64,000 nucleotides of DNA, taken from NCBI GenBank assembly GCA_022747635.1, contig JAKTNV010000024.1:6915803-6979802 (forward strand), in the 5' to 3' direction. Positions 60,042-64,000 of this stretch are shown in pieces (within the stretch, counting starts at the first letter, position 1; every line of letters begins with the position of its first letter). This DNA comes from Hetaerina americana. Lineage: Eukaryota > Arthropoda > Insecta > Odonata > Calopterygidae. The position numbers and the translations under genes are program-made. Below the pieces are notes generated by a model that was given only the letters and a program-made list of their open reading frames with translations, was not told the DNA's origin and did not search any database.

Positions 60042-60068
60042 CATACATATATATATATACATATATAA
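59957..60068. repeat. (AT)n array at centre of SINE inverted duplication
   Basis: AT dinucleotides with ATGTAT/ATACAT interruptions that are themselves arranged symmetrically. It lies between the SINE 3' end and its inverted copy. Confidence 0.95.
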
Positions 60069-60071
60069 ACA

Positions 60072-60148
60072 TCAACACAGTAATCAACCCGAAGGTCGGT
60101 TTGGTAGGGTTCACCCAGTACGAAGCCCTATACGGCGTGTGAAATTCA
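60072..60148 (-). mobile_element. Inverted partial copy of SINE family A 3' end
   Basis: The minus strand reads TTCACACGCCGTATAGGGC, TACTGGGTGAACC, then ACCGACCTTCGGGTTGATTACTGTG. It repeats the 3' third of the SINE at 59685-59950 across the AT array, forming a foldback. Confidence 0.85.
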
Positions 60149-60214
60149 TTGCTGATTGCATTTCAAAATCAGTGAAATAGATATGGGATGAAGATCACTG
60201 TAACCAACACGAAG

Positions 60215-60890
60215 GTTTTGAGGTTTTCGAGGAGGAGGCTACGTCAAAATTGGAGGGTTGAAACTAGAGCGAGAGGAACAATTTTGAACGGGCAAAACGT
60301 AGCATGTCTTTTGTGACCAAGATGGTCAAAGTAGCAGGACGTCGAAATAAGAATTATGTAAGGCAAAGATGATTTCTAAAGGAGGAGGGGATTGAAGACA
60401 GGAACGCTGAGTAAGATGTACTGAGAAAAGAGCAGTGAAAACTTTGAAATGGAATGATTTTGTACGACATGGCAACTTGGTCATCAAAGGCAGATGATGG
60501 GCGTAGTTTGAAGGCTTCTAAGATGTGGGCGTGGGGAAGGATAAAAAGATAAAACTAACGAAAAGGAAACCAAACGAAGACGTAATAGGAATGGTAAAGA
60601 AGGAGAGGGGATTGTTGGGCGAAATCCAAAGGAGACAGTAAAGGTGAATGCAGAGCATTCTGATTGGCGAAGGAATATTGTATAGTATACTGTGATAGAG
60701 GGGAGGATATTAGACAAGCAAGGTAGGAGTAGGAAAAGGGTAGACGGATGAAATGAGGTAGAAAGTATGAAGAATTGAAGAGCAATTTATTCTAGTGTGG
60801 GGTAGTAGTCAGGTTGTGTCTTATTAGAGGAAACTAAGAAATGTAGAGGCGTCAAGCTAGTGTCAATCCAACACATTCATGTATTTTAAA
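60215..60890 (+). mobile_element. LINE relic (RTE-like family)
   Basis: A degenerate counterpart of the 58.8-59.4 kb coding: GATGGTCAAAGTAGCAGGACGT, then AAGGATGTA-like, GACATGGCAACTTGGTCATC and GTTGGGCGAAATCCAAAGG follow in the expected order on the plus strand, with many indels. No long open frame remains. It is the oldest-looking copy in this cluster. Confidence 0.65.
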
Positions 60891-61465
60891 CCGTATACTA
60901 CCAAACAGTAATACGAGTTATGATATTTCTAAATATGTTACAGCTGAATTCTATTAATCATGCGGCAAATTCATTAAGAGATAAGTTTAAGAATGCTAAA
61001 AAAATATCGTGTTGCTTTATATGAGTCACAAACGACTGATACTGAACTAGTTCAATCTAAGCTTTGTTTACTTCGGCCAAGATACGTGGCGTTAGAATAC
61101 GGCAAGGGAGTGCTGCGATTCTTCGTCAGCTTATCTTTTGCTTAGCCAGCAGAGCTCAGAGACTTATGTTCCTACTGCAACCGAGGGAAGGTTTGGATTT
61201 TTGAGCGTCTGTATATTTGAACGAGCCCCATTCGAAGAATGGGCAAACAAAAATGCAGCGGGAGATATGAGGCACGAAAGTCAGACAACTGGTCCCGGTC
61301 AGACTCGTTATATACCTCTCCACCCTATTGCCTATTCAGGCCAAAACACGGTTTTACCGTGTCGTTCTTCGTGGATTCAAGTCGAGAGAGCATTTACGTA
61401 ACCACGTGAAATATAGTATATCAATAGAGATTTAGGTGTGATGTGGTGGAATCGTTCCATAATAA
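60891..61465. other. Unassigned, no gene seen
   Basis: An 87-residue frame at 61138-61401 has no recognisable domain. Otherwise ordinary sequence. Confidence 0.35.
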
Positions 61466-61548
61466 CAGAAACAGAGAAAAACACTTGCAATTTTCCACTT
61501 TTTATAAAGTAAAAAGTGGAAAATTTCAAGTGCTTTTCTCTGTTTCTG
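61466..61548. repeat. 39-bp hairpin
   Basis: Arms 61466-61504 and 61510-61548 are inverted repeats with two mismatches and a 5-nt loop (TAAAG). Such a tight, long hairpin is most easily explained by snap-back template switching. It also has the length of a small-RNA precursor stem, though the match is more perfect than is usual. Confidence 0.9.
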
Positions 61549-61635
61549 AAAATTTTCGCAGGCCTGGAAATGGGATCCGAGACAGCGACGCTCGCTCGTT
61601 TCTGTTGGCGTTTGCGTTACGATAGCAAGGAATTA

Positions 61636-61676
61636 AAACCTGCCCCCCTGCCACATACCCTTTTAGTGGTGTGAAG
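61636..61676 (+). mobile_element. CR1-type LINE terminal stem-loop relic
   Basis: CCTGCCCCCCTGCCACATACCC then AGTGGTGTG aligns with the terminal block of the CR1-like copies, the distal part being lost. Confidence 0.4.
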
Positions 61677-61779
61677 ATGATTCAATTGTAGAATTAAAGA
61701 TTTAGCTCATTTTTCAATCCTATGAATCCCTTTTTTATTGCTCATTCTGCCGTCAACTCGCTCTTTTTTTTGACATGGA

Positions 61780-62100
61780 TCACGATTAAAAATTTCATTG
61801 AAGAACTAGTGAAAACTCTAGTATATGGCGTAGTATTGGACGGTTCGGAAACTTGGTCGTTGAGGTAAGAGGATAAACGTCGCCTGGAGGCTTTTGAGAT
61901 GTGATTGTGGAGGGGAATAGAGAAAGTGAAATGGGCAGAATGAAAAAGAAACGAAGAAGTTCTAACCATGGTGGGGATATAGAAACATTGGGAGATATTA
62001 AAATTAGGCAAGAAACGTGAATGCAGGGAATATTGAGTGCCCATGGATTATCGAATACAATGGTAGAGGGTAGCATTTGGACAGACGTGGTAGAGTATTA
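61780..62100 (+). mobile_element. LINE relic (RTE-like family)
   Basis: The plus strand carries GTGAAAACTCTAGTATATGG, GGTTCGGAAACTTGGTCGTTG, GGATAAACGTCGCCTGGAGG and GGCTTTTGAGATGTG, matching the 59.03-59.12 kb coding of the longer copy with stops and frameshifts. The 3' terminal sequence is lost. Confidence 0.7.
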
Positions 62101-62184
62101 CTCGCGATCATGATGCAAACAAAGGAATGATACACCTACTACGTATTTAAGCATTTATATCTATTCATAAATGTTTTCCTGTGA

Positions 62185-62218
62185 TTTTGGCTGGGATATA
62201 TATATATCCCAGCCAAAA
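62185..62218. repeat. Perfect 34-bp palindrome
   Basis: TTTTGGCTGGGAT is followed by a short AT run and its exact reverse complement. It lies at the left edge of an AT array, and is another palindrome grown around AT dinucleotides. Confidence 0.95.
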
Positions 62219-62292
62219 GCATATACATATATATATATATATACACATTTATATAATATATAAATATAATATAAACATATATATATAAATAA

Positions 62293-62352
<60 letters not shown>
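62219..62352. repeat. (AT)n array
   Basis: AT dinucleotides with ATAAAT and ACACAT interruptions, becoming pure from about 62298 to 62352. No inverted flanking arms beyond the small palindrome on its left. Confidence 0.9.
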
Positions 62353-62358
<6 letters not shown>

Positions 62359-62450
62359 TCAAACACGAAATCCCGCCAAACGGCGAATAAATACTCATAT
62401 ATACAGAAACAGATATAAGGAAAAGGGATAGGAACACATAAAGGACGAAC

Positions 62451-62452
<2 letters not shown>

Positions 62453-62482
<30 letters not shown>
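62453..62482. repeat. (AT)n array before SINE
   Basis: A pure AT run that abuts the SINE head at 62483. Confidence 0.95.
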
Positions 62483-62484
<2 letters not shown>

Positions 62485-62752
62485 GTCGCGGTAGTCTAGA
62501 GGGTAGAGCGTTGGACTGACCGGAGGGTCCCGGGTTCGATTCCCGGGCAAGTCTCTGGGTACCTGCAGCTCCACCCAAGCTATGTGATTTTTCGGGTACC
62601 AGATCTTTCTGGGAAACCATAACCGGCACAGGGAAAGGAACTGGCCCCCCTACCCTGATATGTGAATTTCACACGCCGTCGGGCTTAGTATTGGGTGAAC
62701 TCTACCATCACCTACCAAACCGACCTTCGGGTTGATTACTGTGTTTATGGTT
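62483..62752 (+). mobile_element. tRNA-derived SINE (family A), best copy
   Basis: The head GGGTCGCGGTAGTCTAGAGG has an A box and a perfect B box, GGTTCGATTCC. The body contains GTACCAGATCTTTCTGGG, GGGAAAGGAACTGGCCC and TTCACACGCCGTCGGGC, and ends ACCTTCGGGTTGATTACTG then TGTTTATGG, with AT repeats on both sides. It is 3 nt shorter than the 59.7 kb copy in the anticodon-loop region. It is the copy most likely to keep internal Pol III promoter function. Confidence 0.9.
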
Positions 62753-64000
62753 AATATATATATAATCAAAACCTTAATTTTTTTCAAATCGGTATAATTA
62801 ATAAATCGAATTTATTACGAGAAATAATAATATTCACATTCCTTTGAATGAAATCGTTTAGGTAAAATACACAAATACTTTTAAATACTTCCATTTCTCT
62901 GATAATTTGAAAAATAATACCATTAAATACGATTGAAATGTCAAATAAATAATTAGTTCATAGTAATAAAATGGTCACAAGTTTTTTTATAATTGTGAGT
63001 CAACATTTTTTTTGCATTCAATTGAATGCGGAAAAGCTTTTAAATCAATAATTACAAATTTACTATCCAGCCAGGGATCATGAATTATACCTTCAGTGTC
63101 CGTCACATTCGACAGCAGGGTTAATCAATTATGCAACGGCGAGCCATTAAACACGAGGTTGCGTGGCTTCTGATGAGCAGAGAATACTATTGTGTTTAGC
63201 AACTCAGAGGTGAGTAATTCGAGGATAACGTCACCACTATTCTTTTAGAGGTTGGAAGAGGAGACAGTGAGCTGGTAATCTTCAAGGTATTTGCCAAGAG
63301 ACAACTTTATCACTCGTATTGTGCATTCAGTGGCACATTTTTAAGGTCGCCAGTCAGCGAGAAAATCTTGTCGCTGACACTTGTCTCACTGATATTGAAG
63401 CAGCACGTAGGACACTAACGCAAAATGAATACCCTGAAATGAATCATCGCCTTTGTCGAAAAGTCTACATTCATTACTCAGCATCATGGATTCAATGGAA
63501 TCTAATTTAGGTATTATGCTCAGAAAAACGTACTTGCACCCATTTCCTTATAATGGAAGTGAAAGAAGTGGCTAAAAGCGATCATGACACATAAACTTCA
63601 TGAACGGGAAATTTACCCGGAGTTTTAGAAACTCTCTCTTTTGCCCTGGAGGTGGAAGGCAAAATATGCAAGAGCAATGTTTTACTTGATAAATGATTGT
63701 TGATGGCTATCATTTAATTATGACTAGGAATTCAAGAGCATATACGATCGTATTTCAACTAAACATTTAGTACGTATATGATAATACCCTTTCCAGATTC
63801 TATCATTAATGCTTCATTTAACACAATTGGATCTACTTTAAGTAATGAATTACTACCTCAAGAAATGAGCGCCCATCTTTATATTCCACCATTCGTAAAG
63901 GGATATGCATTTTTCGTCAAAAATATTTAAAACAATTAATAACGCGTGATTACTTTTGTGCAACCATACTATTCATCGTATTAATTACGTGCAATAATAA
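62753..64000. other. Unassigned, no gene seen
   Basis: AT-rich sequence to the window end. A 63-residue frame at 63319-63510 has no recognisable domain. Confidence 0.35.

Noticed and set aside
1..64000. CRISPR arrays, bacterial operons, rRNA genes or prophage
   Set aside because: No regularly spaced repeats, no dense co-directional coding and no rRNA-like sequence were seen. The window is eukaryotic repeat-rich DNA.

Overview
This 64 kb window looks like TE-rich nuclear DNA from an arthropod, most likely an insect with a large genome. The evidence is AT-rich sequence with long (AT)n arrays, no operon-like coding, several tRNA-derived SINE families, and several LINE (non-LTR retrotransposon) lineages in every state from intact to relic. 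The species cannot be named from the sequence. I found no convincing host protein-coding exon; all recognisable coding belongs to retroelements.

Layout. 0-5 kb: two tRNA-derived SINEs, a LINE relic, a CR1-type 3' end and an AT array. 5.7-7.2 kb: a 5'-truncated CR1-like LINE with an (ATGTAG)n tail; a second copy lies reversed at 13.4-14.3 kb. 10.0 kb: a Penelope-like fragment. 12-13 kb: an old SINE, then a ~340 bp palindrome centred on (AT)n. 15.8-17.9 kb: a second SINE family with a tRNA-like head, beside a truncated LINE. 18-35 kb: mostly unassigned DNA with LINE 3' ends, a perfect 23-bp hairpin, and a Penelope-like foldback at 35.0 kb. 37.1-38.1 kb: a GC-rich, promoter-like block. 42-43 kb: a LINE relic. 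48.0 kb: a foldback SINE with a 16-bp target duplication. 48.5-53.9 kb: an apparently complete I-clade LINE with intact gag-like ORF1 and EN-RT-RNase H ORF2. 54.8-55.1 kb: a foldback element with a hammerhead-ribozyme-like motif. 57.4-62.8 kb: a cluster of AT arrays, a large LINE RT copy, LINE relics, SINEs, hairpins and inverted repeats.

How the parts relate. The I element encodes the machinery to copy itself. The SINE at 1.1-1.4 kb ends in a tail resembling the I element's 3' end, so an I-type LINE may have moved it. The CR1-type 3' ends share a conserved stem-loop at eight loci. A recurring theme is inverted duplication: at least six foldback structures with arms of 39-130 bp, several centred on (AT)n or on retroelement ends, and two or three flanked by perfect direct repeats of 12-16 bp. 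The most notable item is the foldback at 54.8 kb, whose arms match at 83 of 84 positions and carry a hammerhead-like core. Two other loci carry the same flanking sequence and a shared short peptide.
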